Assembly (NCBI RefSeq): GCF_000523235.1
Contig: NZ_CP006850.1
Coordinates: forward strand, 4,340,001-4,404,000
DNA from: Nocardia nova SH22a
GTDB lineage: Bacteria; Actinomycetota; Actinomycetes; Mycobacteriales; Mycobacteriaceae
Length of the DNA stretch: 64,000 nucleotides
Direction of reading: 5' to 3'
Below the pieces are notes generated by a model that was given only the letters and a program-made list of their open reading frames with translations, made no database searches and was not told the origin of the DNA. Shown piece after piece: positions 56,154 to 64,000 of this stretch. Every line of letters begins with the position of its first letter. The stretch's first letter is position 1. Position numbers and translations under genes: made by a program.

Positions 56154-58058
56154 GTGGATACCGGGAATCTGCTGTGGCTGCTGCCGGTGCTCCCCGCCGT
56201 CGGCGCCCTCGTCCTGCTGCTCGCGGGACGTACCAGCGACCGCTGGGGACACTGGCTCGGATGCAGCACCGCCGTCGCCTCGTTCGGTGTCGCGGTGTGG
56301 GCGTTCGTGGCGATGCTCGGACGCTCGGGCCCGGACCGGCCGATCGCACACAACTTCTTCGACTGGGTTCCGGTGGCGGGTCTGCAGGCGCAGTTCTCGC
56401 TGCAACTCGATCAGCTGACTATGTGTTTCGTCCTGCTGATCACCGGCGTCGGCTCACTGATCCACATCTATTCGGTCGGCTACATGGCCCACGATCCGGC
56501 GCGGCGGCGATTCTTCGCCTACCTCAACCTGTTTCTGGCCGCGATGCTCGTACTGGTCATGGCCGACAACTATCTGGTGCTGTATCTCGGCTGGGAGGGC
56601 GTCGGCCTGGCGTCGTATCTGCTGATCGGGTTCTGGCACGACAAGCCCAGTGCCGCCGCGGCGGCGAAGAAGGCGTTCATCGTCAACCGAGTCGGTGACA
56701 TGGGGCTGGCGATCGCGCTGTTCCTGATGTTCGCGACCTTCGGCTCGGTGGACTTCGGGCATGTGTTCGCGGGCGTTCCGCAGGCCGGTGAAGGCACCCT
56801 CACCGCGCTGGGACTGCTTCTGCTGCTGGGGGCCTGCGGTAAATCCGCGCAGGTGCCGCTGCAGTCCTGGCTCGGGGACGCGATGGAGGGCCCCACCCCG
56901 GTGTCGGCGCTGATCCACGCGGCGACGATGGTGACCGCGGGCGTGTACCTGATCGCACGCTCCAACCCGATCTTCGACGCCGCGCCCGGTGCGCGGGCCG
57001 CGGTGCTCGTCGTCGGTGCGGTGACGCTGCTCTTCGGCGCCGTGATCGGTTGTGCGAAGGACGACATCAAGAAGGCGCTGGCCGCGTCCACGATGAGCCA
57101 GATCGGTTACATGGTCCTGGCCGCCGGGCTCGGTCCGGCCGGATACGCGGTGGCGATCATGCATCTGCTCACCCACGGTTTCTTCAAGGCCGGGCTGTTC
57201 CTCGGCGCGGGTTCGGTGATGCACGCGATGAACGACGAGACCGATATGCGCCGCTACGGCGGACTGCGCCGATATCTGCCGATCACCTTCATCACCTTCG
57301 GACTCGGTTATCTGGCGATCATCGGCGTCCCGCCGTTCGCGGGCTTCTTCTCCAAGGACCGGATCATCGAGGCCGCGTTCGGCTACGGCGGCGCGTCGGG
57401 CATCACGCTCGGCGCGGCGGCGCTCCTGGGCGCCGGGATCACCGCCTTCTACATGACGCGCGTGATGATACTGACGTTCTTCGGCGAAAAACGCTGGGCG
57501 GCAACGGATAGCGGTAAGGAACCCACTCCGCACGAGGCTCCGGCCACGATGACCGGGCCGATGATCGTGCTCGCGCTCGGCTCGGTGTTCTCCGGCGGGA
57601 TCTTCGTCTTCGGGTCCTCACTGCAGGACTGGCTGGCACCGGTCGTCGGCACCGAACATCACGAAAGTGCCGTGCCCGCATGGGTTGTCACCGTCGCCGC
57701 CCTGGTGGTCGTCGCGATCGGCGTCGCCGTGGCCTACCGCTCCTACGCGACGCGGCCGGTACCGGCCACCGCCCCGGAACGGGTGACGCCGTTGACGGTG
57801 GCCGCGCGCCGCGACCTGTACGGCGACGCGTTCAACGAGGCCGTTCTCATGCGCCCCGGCACCCATCTGACCCGGTCGCTGGTCTTCCTCGACAACCGCG
57901 GGATCGACGGCATCGTCAATTCCGTGGCCGCGGTGATCGGCGGCCTGTCGGCTCGAATCCGGCGCGTGCAGACCGGATTCGTGCGCTCGTACGCCCTGTC
58001 CATGTTCACCGGCGCGGCCCTGGTGGTCGCGGCCCTGCTGGCGGTGAGGTTGCTGTGA
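56154..58058 (+). CDS. nuoL: NADH-quinone oxidoreductase subunit L
   Basis: 634 residues, antiporter-like, about 16 helices. Conserved parts: [21 protein letters not shown] (essential Glu), [28 protein letters not shown] (Lys/His proton path), and the C-terminal lateral helix region after about residue 530. Distal proton pump of complex I. GTG start. Overlaps nuoM by 4 nt. Confidence 0.96.
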   Translation: MDTGNLLWLLPVLPAVGALVLLLAGRTSDRWGHWLGCSTAVASFGVAVWAFVAMLGRSGPDRPIAHNFFDWVPVAGLQAQFSLQLDQLTMCFVLLITGVGSLIHIYSVGYMAHDPARRRFFAYLNLFLAAMLVLVMADNYLVLYLGWEGVGLASYLLIGFWHDKPSAAAAAKKAFIVNRVGDMGLAIALFLMFATFGSVDFGHVFAGVPQAGEGTLTALGLLLLLGACGKSAQVPLQSWLGDAMEGPTPVSALIHAATMVTAGVYLIARSNPIFDAAPGARAAVLVVGAVTLLFGAVIGCAKDDIKKALAASTMSQIGYMVLAAGLGPAGYAVAIMHLLTHGFFKAGLFLGAGSVMHAMNDETDMRRYGGLRRYLPITFITFGLGYLAIIGVPPFAGFFSKDRIIEAAFGYGGASGITLGAAALLGAGITAFYMTRVMILTFFGEKRWAATDSGKEPTPHEAPATMTGPMIVLALGSVFSGGIFVFGSSLQDWLAPVVGTEHHESAVPAWVVTVAALVVVAIGVAVAYRSYATRPVPATAPERVTPLTVAARRDLYGDAFNEAVLMRPGTHLTRSLVFLDNRGIDGIVNSVAAVIGGLSARIRRVQTGFVRSYALSMFTGAALVVAALLAVRLL

Positions 58059-59701
58059 CGGAGTTTCCCTGGCTGACCACACTGTGGGTACTGCCGCTGG
58101 CCGGTGCCGCTGTCGTACTGCTGGTTCCGGCCGCGCGCCGCACCGCCGCGCGCGCCACCGGCCTGGCGATCGCGGTGGCCACGCTGGCCGTCGCGATCGT
58201 GGTGGCGGTCCGGTTCGATCCGGGCGGGCCGCAGTATCAACTCGTCGAATCCCACCGCTGGATACCGGCTTTCGGCGCGGGTTACACCCTCGGCGTCGAC
58301 GGCATCGCGCTGGTGCTGCTGTTGCTGACCGCCGCGCTGGTGCCACTGCTCATCGTCGCGGGCTGGAAGGACGACCGCGAGGCCGGAACCGGGCCGCGGG
58401 TCGCCCACATCTATGTGGCGCTGACCCTCGTCGTCGAGTCGATGGTGCTGATCTCGTTCGTCGCGCTCGACATTCTGCTGTTCTACGTGTTCTTCGAGGT
58501 CATGCTGATCCCGATGTATTTCCTCATCGGCGGATTCGGGCCCCGCACCGCCGGTGACGGATCGGCGGCCGCGGAACTCGCGCTGCGGCAGCAGCGTTCG
58601 CGCGCGGCGGTGAAATTCCTGCTGTACAACCTGTTCGGTGGGTTGATCATGCTGGCCGCGGTGATCGGACTCTACGTCCTCACCGCGCGTGCCGACATCG
58701 GCGGCGACAACGGCACCTTCGATTTCCGCGCGGTGAGCGCCGCCGCGAACTCCGGGCAGCTCGGCGCCGCGCCCGCGGTGCTCAACGCGCTGTTCCTCGG
58801 GTTCATGTTCGCCTTCGCGGTGAAGGCTCCGCTGTGGCCGCTGCACACCTGGCTGCCGGGCGCGGCGGTCTCGGCCACCCCGGCCAGCGCGGTGCTGATG
58901 ATGGCGGTGGTGGACAAGGTCGGCACCTTCGGCATGCTGCGCTATTGCCTGCTGCTGTTCCCGGCCGCCTCCGGCACCTACGCGCCGCTGATCAGCGTGC
59001 TCGCGGTGATCGGGATCCTGTACGGGGCGCTGCTGGCCATCGGGCAGACCGATGTGATGCGGCTGATCGCCTACACCTCCATTTCGCATTTCGGATTCAT
59101 CATCCTGGGCATCTTCGCGATGACGAATCAGGGCGGCTCGGGCGCGACGCTGTACATGGTCAATCACGGCATCTCGACCGCCGCGCTGTTCCTCATCGCC
59201 GGATTCCTGGTCTCGCGCCGCGGCACCCGGGTCATCGCCGAGTTCGGCGGCGTGCAGAAAGTCGCCCCGGTGCTCGCCGGAACCTTCCTGATCGCCGGAC
59301 TGGCCACCCTGTCGCTGCCGGGGCTCGCGCCCTTCGTCAGCGAATTCCTGGTGCTGGCGGGCACCTTCACCAGATATCCGGTCGCCGCCGTCTTCGCCAC
59401 GGGCGCACTGGTATTGGCGGCACTGTATGTGCTGTGGCTGTATCAGCGGATGATGACCGGCCCGGTGCGCAAGGGCATGGAAAAACTGCCCGATCTGCTT
59501 CCTCGCGAGCTGGTGGTCGTGGTGCCGTTGATCCTGGCGCTGCTGCTCCTCGGCGCCTATCCGAAGCCGGTGCTCGACCGCATCAACCCCGCGGTGGCCG
59601 GGACACTGACCACGATCGGCAAACACGATCCGGCGCCCGCCGTCACACCGGAAGCGGCGACCCCACCGGCCGCCACCCCGAGCGGAGGTAACCAGCGGTG
59701 A
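58055..59701 (+). CDS. nuoM: NADH-quinone oxidoreductase subunit M
   Basis: 548 residues, antiporter-like, 14 helices. [18 protein letters not shown] contains the essential Glu, and [25 protein letters not shown] the quinone-oxidoreductase signature. A C-terminal Pro/Ala-rich tail follows. GTG start at 58055 in an overlap with nuoL. Overlaps nuoN by 4 nt. Confidence 0.96.
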   Translation: MTEFPWLTTLWVLPLAGAAVVLLVPAARRTAARATGLAIAVATLAVAIVVAVRFDPGGPQYQLVESHRWIPAFGAGYTLGVDGIALVLLLLTAALVPLLIVAGWKDDREAGTGPRVAHIYVALTLVVESMVLISFVALDILLFYVFFEVMLIPMYFLIGGFGPRTAGDGSAAAELALRQQRSRAAVKFLLYNLFGGLIMLAAVIGLYVLTARADIGGDNGTFDFRAVSAAANSGQLGAAPAVLNALFLGFMFAFAVKAPLWPLHTWLPGAAVSATPASAVLMMAVVDKVGTFGMLRYCLLLFPAASGTYAPLISVLAVIGILYGALLAIGQTDVMRLIAYTSISHFGFIILGIFAMTNQGGSGATLYMVNHGISTAALFLIAGFLVSRRGTRVIAEFGGVQKVAPVLAGTFLIAGLATLSLPGLAPFVSEFLVLAGTFTRYPVAAVFATGALVLAALYVLWLYQRMMTGPVRKGMEKLPDLLPRELVVVVPLILALLLLGAYPKPVLDRINPAVAGTLTTIGKHDPAPAVTPEAATPPAATPSGGNQR

Positions 59702-61323
59702 ATCAGATTCTGGCGGCGACGGTTCCGGCGCCCTCGATCGAATATCACGCCCTCGCACCGATGCTCGTGGTGTTCGGCGCGGCCGTGGCCGGAGTAATCG
59801 CCGAGGCGTTCCTGCCCCGCTCGTGGCGCTATCGGGTGCAACTGGTCCTGGCCTTCGGCGGGCTGGCGGCCGCACTGGCCGCGGTGATCGCCCTGCGCGG
59901 CACCCATGCCACCGTCGCGGTCGGGGCGGTGGCGATCGACAATGTGACGCTGATGCTGCAGGGCACCATCCTCGTGGTGTCCCTGCTGGCTGTCGCGCTG
60001 ATGGCCGAGCGCGGTATCGAACCACGGCTGGCGCGAGCGAGCCGGGAGGGACCGGGCACCTGGAGCCGGGCCGCGGCACTGTCGTCGGGCGCGCTCGTCG
60101 TCGACGGATTCACCCCGCAGGCCGCCGCGGTGCCGGGCAGTTCCGACGAGATCGCTGCGGCGCGTGCGGGAATCACCACCACCGAGGTGTTCCCGCTGAC
60201 GCTGTTCGCCGTCGGCGGCATGCTGCTGTTCCCCGCCGCCAACGATCTGCTGTCGATGTTCGTCGCACTCGAGGTCCTGTCGCTGCCGCTGTATCTGCTG
60301 TGCGGCCTGGCGCGGCGGCGGCGGTTGCTCTCGCAGGAAGCGGCGCTGAAGTACTTCCTGCTGGGCGCCTTCGCCTCGGCCTTCTTCCTCTACGGGATGG
60401 CGCTGCTCTACGGCTACGCCGGGACCGTCCGGTTCTCCGGGATCGCCGCGGCGGCGGCCCGGGATTCCGGATCGAAAACCCTTGCGGTGCTGGGCGTGGC
60501 GATGCTCGCGGTCGGATTGCTGTTCAAGATCGGCGCGGTGCCCTTCCAGTCGTGGGTGCCCGATGTGTATCAGGGCGCGCCGACCGCGGTCACCGCGTTC
60601 ATGGCCGCCGCAACGAAGATCGCCGCGGTCGGTGCGCTGCTGCGGGTGCTGTATGTCGCGGTGCCGGGGCTCAGCGCGGACTGGCGGCCGATACTCGGCG
60701 CGGTCGCGATCGCGACCATGGTGCTCGGCGCCGTCATGGCGGTCACGCAGACGGATGTGAAGCGGATGCTCGCGTATTCGTCGGTCGCGCACGCCGGGTT
60801 CATCCTCACCGGACTGGTGGCGGCCGACGATGACGGTGTGTCGTCGGTGCTGTTCTATCTGGCGGCCTACGGAGTCGGTACCGTCGGAGCCTTCGCGGTG
60901 GTGACGCTGGTGCGCGATCGGGTCGGTGACGAGGCGACGGGGCTGTCGGCGTGGGCCGGGCTGGGCCGCCGGTCGCCGTGGCTCGCCACGGTTTTCGCGC
61001 TGTTTCTGCTCTCCTTCGCCGGTATTCCGCTGACCAGTGGATTCGTCGGAAAGTTCGCGGTCTTCGCGGCCGCCGCCGGCGGGAACGCGGCGGCCCTGGT
61101 GATCGTGGGTGTGATCGCCAGCGCGATCGCGGCGTTCTTCTACATCCGGGTGATCGTGCAGATGTTCTTCACCGATCCGCCGGACGACGCGCCGGTCGTG
61201 GTCCCGGCTCCGGTGACGACCGTCGTCATCGCCGTCACCGGCGCGGTGACGCTCGCACTGGGTATCGTGCCGCAGCCGCTGCTGGATCTGGCGCAGCGGG
61301 CGGTGGGATTCGTCAGCGGCTAG
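59698..61323 (+). CDS. nuoN: NADH-quinone oxidoreductase subunit N
   Basis: 541 residues, antiporter-like. Essential Glu in FVALEVLSLPLYLLCGLA, Lys in FKIGAVPFQSWVPDVYQGAPTAVTAFM and ASVVHAGFI-type motif seen as YSSVAHAGFILTG. An insertion of roughly 50 residues (about 105-155, GPGTWSRAAALSSG onward) lies in a loop between helices. Last nuo gene; strong terminator 10 bp after. Confidence 0.95.
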   Translation: MNQILAATVPAPSIEYHALAPMLVVFGAAVAGVIAEAFLPRSWRYRVQLVLAFGGLAAALAAVIALRGTHATVAVGAVAIDNVTLMLQGTILVVSLLAVALMAERGIEPRLARASREGPGTWSRAAALSSGALVVDGFTPQAAAVPGSSDEIAAARAGITTTEVFPLTLFAVGGMLLFPAANDLLSMFVALEVLSLPLYLLCGLARRRRLLSQEAALKYFLLGAFASAFFLYGMALLYGYAGTVRFSGIAAAAARDSGSKTLAVLGVAMLAVGLLFKIGAVPFQSWVPDVYQGAPTAVTAFMAAATKIAAVGALLRVLYVAVPGLSADWRPILGAVAIATMVLGAVMAVTQTDVKRMLAYSSVAHAGFILTGLVAADDDGVSSVLFYLAAYGVGTVGAFAVVTLVRDRVGDEATGLSAWAGLGRRSPWLATVFALFLLSFAGIPLTSGFVGKFAVFAAAAGGNAAALVIVGVIASAIAAFFYIRVIVQMFFTDPPDDAPVVVPAPVTTVVIAVTGAVTLALGIVPQPLLDLAQRAVGFVSG

Positions 61324-61332
61324 ACGGGAAGG

Positions 61333-61368
61333 CCGGGACCGCAACGGTTCTCGTGAACGCGGTCCCGG
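61333..61368 (+). terminator. nuo operon terminator
   Basis: CCGGGACCGC (61333-61342) pairs with GCGGTCCCGG (61359-61368); an inner GTTC-TCGT-GAAC stem fills the loop. It follows nuoN by 10 bp. Confidence 0.75.
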
Positions 61369-61433
61369 AACATCAACCGGCGCTCTAGGATCGAGCGGCA
61401 TACCACTTCCGCGCACAGAAACCACAGGGTGTC

Positions 61434-62255
61434 ATGTCCGACAGCGCCGCCCAGGTCGATCAGTCCAAGCCCAGTATCGCCCGCGTGTACGACTATCTGC
61501 TGGGCGGCCGCGACAACTACGCGGTCGATCGGGAGGTCGGCGACTACTTCATCAACGATCTGCCCGGATCCGTCGCGATCGCCTACTCCAATCGGCAGGC
61601 CATGATCCGCGCGGTGGGCGCGATCGCCGAGTCGGGGGTGCGCCAGTTCATCGACATGGGCAGCGGCCTGCCCACCGTCGACAATGTGCACCAGGTCGCA
61701 CAGCGCCATCTCGACGCACCGCACGTGGTGTACGTCGACAACGATCCGATCGTGCTGGCGCACGGCCGGGCGCTGCTGTCGGAGGACGACCACACCACCG
61801 TCGTCCACGCCGATCTGCGCGCACCGGAGACGATTCTCGGCCACCCCGATCTGAACCGGCTCATCGATTTCGGCGAACCCGTGGCGGTGATCTTCAGCGC
61901 GATTCTGCACCACCTCAACAACGACGAGAATCCCGCCGACCTGGTCCGGTGGTGGACCGATCGGCTCGCTCCGGGTTCCCAGGTCTACATCTCGCATTTC
62001 CGGTCCGGTTTCAACGAGGAGACCCAGGCCGCCGAGACCAAGCTCCAGGCCACCTTCGGGCGCGGGCGCTGGCGCTCGGACGAGGAGATCCTCAGCCTGT
62101 TCGGTGACCTGGAGATCCTCGATCCCGGCCTGGAGATCTGCGCCCGCTGGCGACCCGCGGAACCCGATGAGACGGTTGCGCGCATCGGTCCCGCCGAGCG
62201 TGAACTCACCCTGTGGGAGCAGCTGATTTCGTGCGCTCTGGCCCGCAAACCGTGA
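61434..62255 (+). CDS. SAM-dependent methyltransferase (DUF574/PF04672 type)
   Basis: 273 residues. The family opening is very clear: PSIARVYDYLLGGRDNYAVDR, followed by the SAM-binding QFIDMGSGLPT (motif I), VVYVDNDPIVLAH and FSAILHHL. Found in large paralogous groups in actinobacteria; substrates are mostly unknown. Lies after the nuo terminator as its own unit. Confidence 0.9.
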   Translation: MSDSAAQVDQSKPSIARVYDYLLGGRDNYAVDREVGDYFINDLPGSVAIAYSNRQAMIRAVGAIAESGVRQFIDMGSGLPTVDNVHQVAQRHLDAPHVVYVDNDPIVLAHGRALLSEDDHTTVVHADLRAPETILGHPDLNRLIDFGEPVAVIFSAILHHLNNDENPADLVRWWTDRLAPGSQVYISHFRSGFNEETQAAETKLQATFGRGRWRSDEEILSLFGDLEILDPGLEICARWRPAEPDETVARIGPAERELTLWEQLISCALARKP

Positions 62256-62275
62256 AGCACTGATAGCTTGGGCGC

Positions 62276-62635
62276 ATGATTATCGGTGCGCATACCATCA
62301 TGTACGCGGCCGACGCCGACCGCGCCCGCGCCTTCCTGCGCGATGTGCTGGGCCTCCCGCACGTCGACGCGGGCCAAGGGTGGCTGATCTTCCGTTCGCC
62401 ACCCGCCGAGCTGGCCGTCCATCCCTCCCCCGCTCCCGCGGGCGGAATTCTCGAGCTGTATCTGATGTGCGACGACCTGGAGGCCACCATCGCGGATCTG
62501 CGCGCGAAAGGCGTCGAATTCACCAGCGAGATCATCGAGCAGCAGTGGGGGCGCCTGATCACCCTCGCCGTGCCGGGAGCCGCGGACATCGGCCTGTACG
62601 AGCCGCGGCATCCCACCGCCTACGATCTGGAATAA
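62276..62635 (+). CDS. VOC (glyoxalase/bleomycin-resistance) family protein
   Basis: 119 residues with the paired beta-alpha-beta-beta-beta units of the VOC fold: AHTIMYAADADRARAFLRDVLGLPHVDAG, LYLMCDDLEATIADLRAKG, and ADIGLYEPRHPTA. Possible metal ligands are His5 and the Glu of GLYEP. It could be a dioxygenase, isomerase or ligand-binding protein. It starts 20 bp after the methyltransferase gene, so may be co-transcribed. Confidence 0.85.
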   Translation: MIIGAHTIMYAADADRARAFLRDVLGLPHVDAGQGWLIFRSPPAELAVHPSPAPAGGILELYLMCDDLEATIADLRAKGVEFTSEIIEQQWGRLITLAVPGAADIGLYEPRHPTAYDLE

Positions 62636-62665
62636 CCCGCCGCGGCGGTTAAGCTGCGAGGCGAT

Positions 62666-63490
62666 ATGTGCACACCTCGCATCGTCCAGTTCGCCCACGA
62701 CAGCGCCGATCTCACATCTCGGCCGTCACGACGCAGGCTGCTCGGCGCGGCCGGTCTCGCCGCACTCGCGGTGGCCGCGACCGCACCGGCCGCGGCCGCC
62801 CACAGTGGATCGGTCGTCGACCTGACCCATCCCCTCGGCCCGAATACGCCGGTGTGGCCGGGTAATCCGCCGTTCGCGATGATGCCGGTCGCCGCGCAGG
62901 CGCTGGGCGGATTCAACCAGAACGCGGTCGCCATGTGGGAGCACACCGGAACCCACGTCGACGCGCCGTTGCACCGGGCGCCGGGCGGCATGTCGGTCGA
63001 TACGCTGTCGGTGACCGATCTCGTGGCGCCGTTGATCGTCATCGATATCAGCGCGAAGGCCGCCTTCGACGTCGATGCCGCGGTCACCGTCGACGATATC
63101 GATGCCTTCGAACGGATCTACGGCCACATTCCCGAGCGTGCCTTCGTCGCCATGTATTCGGGGTGGGAACGCAGGCTCGCGGTGCCCTCGGCGTTCGTCA
63201 ATCTCGATTCCCACGGCACGCCGCACGCTCCCGGATTCGCCGCCGATGCCGCCGAATACCTTGTCACGCAACGCAATATCGTCGGCGCGGGCGTGGACAC
63301 CCTGAGCCTGGACCGGGCCGCCGATCCCGCCTGCGGCGCGCACACCGCATTTCTCGGCGCGGGCCGTTACGGCGTGGAGATGCTCGCTGATCTGGGCAGT
63401 GTGCCCCCGACCGGCGCCACCGTGGTGGTCGGCGCGCCCAAACATGTCGGCGGCACCGGCGGGCCGTGCCGGGTACTCGCTCTCACCTGA
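62666..63490 (+). CDS. Tat-exported cyclase-family hydrolase
   Basis: 274 residues. A twin-arginine signal (SRRRLLGAAGLAALAV) ends at AAA before HSGSVVDLTHPL. The cyclase/kynurenine-formamidase-like domain (PF04199) has the metal motif HTGTHVDAPLH (residues about 92-102) and VGAGVDTLSLD. The family hydrolyses amides or esters such as N-formylkynurenine. Export by Tat means the substrate is probably outside the cytoplasm. Substrate unknown. The stop is 2 bp from the convergent FAD-oxidase stop. Confidence 0.85.
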   Translation: MCTPRIVQFAHDSADLTSRPSRRRLLGAAGLAALAVAATAPAAAAHSGSVVDLTHPLGPNTPVWPGNPPFAMMPVAAQALGGFNQNAVAMWEHTGTHVDAPLHRAPGGMSVDTLSVTDLVAPLIVIDISAKAAFDVDAAVTVDDIDAFERIYGHIPERAFVAMYSGWERRLAVPSAFVNLDSHGTPHAPGFAADAAEYLVTQRNIVGAGVDTLSLDRAADPACGAHTAFLGAGRYGVEMLADLGSVPPTGATVVVGAPKHVGGTGGPCRVLALT

Positions 63491-63492
63491 GG

Positions 63493-64000
63493 TCAGAGTT
63501 CGACCGAAAGCCGGTGGTGGAAGACATTCCCCGGATCCCACATCGCCTTCACGCGCTGCAACCGGGGATATCCGGCGCCGTAATAGAACTCGTGCCACGG
63601 CACGCCGGAGGTGTTCCAGGCCGGATCGGCCAGGTCCGGATCCGGATAATTGATATAGCTTCCGCCGTTGCGCTCGTCGGGCACCGGCACACCACCGGTG
63701 TCGGCATAGAGTTCGCGGTAGGTGTCACGCGCCCAGGCGATGTAGCGGTCGTCGTCCGACGGCAGCCGCCACGAGGCGTGAATGAGCATCTTCATGAACG
63801 AATCGCGCGCGGGCATGGCGGTCGCGCCCGCGGCGGCGGCGTTGATCGCGCCGCCGAACGGCAGGAATTCCAGTTCCGATTCGCCGATGAACGCCGGATC
63901 CGTCATGCGCCGGTAGCAGATTCGCAACTGCTCGCTCGAATACGGTTGCCGCAGATAGGCAGCCTTGATCTTGACCCGCGGCGGGATCGGCGCTTTCGCG
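63493..64000 (-). CDS. FAD-linked oxidase (BBE-type), C-terminal part
   Basis: The gene runs off the right edge; about 169 C-terminal residues are visible, beginning within VKIKAAYLRQPYS. The end is a berberine-bridge-enzyme (BBE) domain: GGSYINYPDPDLADPAWN, WHEFYYGAGYPRLQRVKAMWDPGNVFHH. Upstream FAD-binding PCMH domain is expected beyond the window. Such oxidases act on sugars, phenols or secondary metabolites; substrate not predictable. Confidence 0.85.
   Translation of the reverse strand, partial: AKAPIPPRVKIKAAYLRQPYSSEQLRICYRRMTDPAFIGESELEFLPFGGAINAAAAGATAMPARDSFMKMLIHASWRLPSDDDRYIAWARDTYRELYADTGGVPVPDERNGGSYINYPDPDLADPAWNTSGVPWHEFYYGAGYPRLQRVKAMWDPGNVFHHRLSVEL

Noticed and set aside
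57743..60079. 778-residue minus-strand frame over nuoL, nuoM and nuoN
   Set aside because: Antisense shadow caused by high GC; low-complexity Arg/His/Gln sequence opposite well-conserved nuo genes.

Overview
High-GC actinobacterial chromosome, most likely a mycolic-acid genus close to Nocardia or Rhodococcus. The evidence is a KasA-type mycolate condensing enzyme, an atypical response regulator next to a 14-subunit nuo operon (as beside mycobacterial nuo), an F420-type PPOX protein, an actinobacterial conservon, GabD2, and many GTG starts and four-base gene overlaps. The genus is inferred from gene content only. I see no rRNA, tRNA, CRISPR array, transposase or phage gene.

Layout. 1-10 kb: the 5' end of a PucR-like regulator, an exported glycine-rich protein, a divergent TetR / Tat-exported DAPG-hydrolase-like pair sharing a large palindrome, a MarR-controlled MFS exporter, small conserved proteins, a membrane M50 peptidase, a lipoprotein, GabD2 and a membrane endonuclease/phosphatase-family protein. 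10.4-14.2 kb: a conservon, cvnABCD (sensor kinase-like, Roadblock, DUF742, GTPase). 14.2-17.2 kb: an overlapping methionine-salvage cluster in which MtnA and MtnB are one protein, followed by MtnD and MtnC. 17.5-19.4 kb: KasA-like synthase with a divergent TetR. 19.4-25 kb: SRPBCC protein, secreted HNH nuclease, nitronate monooxygenase-like flavoprotein with a KstR-type operator, FlK-like thioesterase, LysR and FUSC permease. 25-34.7 kb: accessory genes (tandem-MerR regulator with an apparent CTG start, erythromycin esterase, MFS exporter, two AraC regulators, SnoaL-like protein, PPOX protein, SOS-boxed dinB, Nudix, patatin).

35.5-41.6 kb: a complete red-type Calvin-cycle operon, cbbL-cbbS-cbbX-fbp-prk on the minus strand, with divergent cbbR. 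Activation (CbbX), carboxylation (CbbLS), substrate regeneration (PRK) and the FBPase step are all encoded together, so autotrophic or mixotrophic CO2 fixation is likely. No energy-supplying oxidation system lies in the window.

41.7-45 kb: MarR, an aldo/keto reductase behind a MerR-type 19-bp-spacer promoter, a putative 34-residue peptide, a CBS-pair protein and the atypical response regulator. 45.4-61.3 kb: nuoA to nuoN encoding complex I. The striking feature is that nuoH and nuoI are one continuous reading frame; an extra ninth membrane helix in NuoH would put the NuoI ferredoxin domain on the cytoplasmic side. 61.4-64 kb: a SAM-dependent methyltransferase, a VOC protein, a Tat-exported cyclase and the C-terminal part of a BBE-type FAD oxidase running off the right edge.
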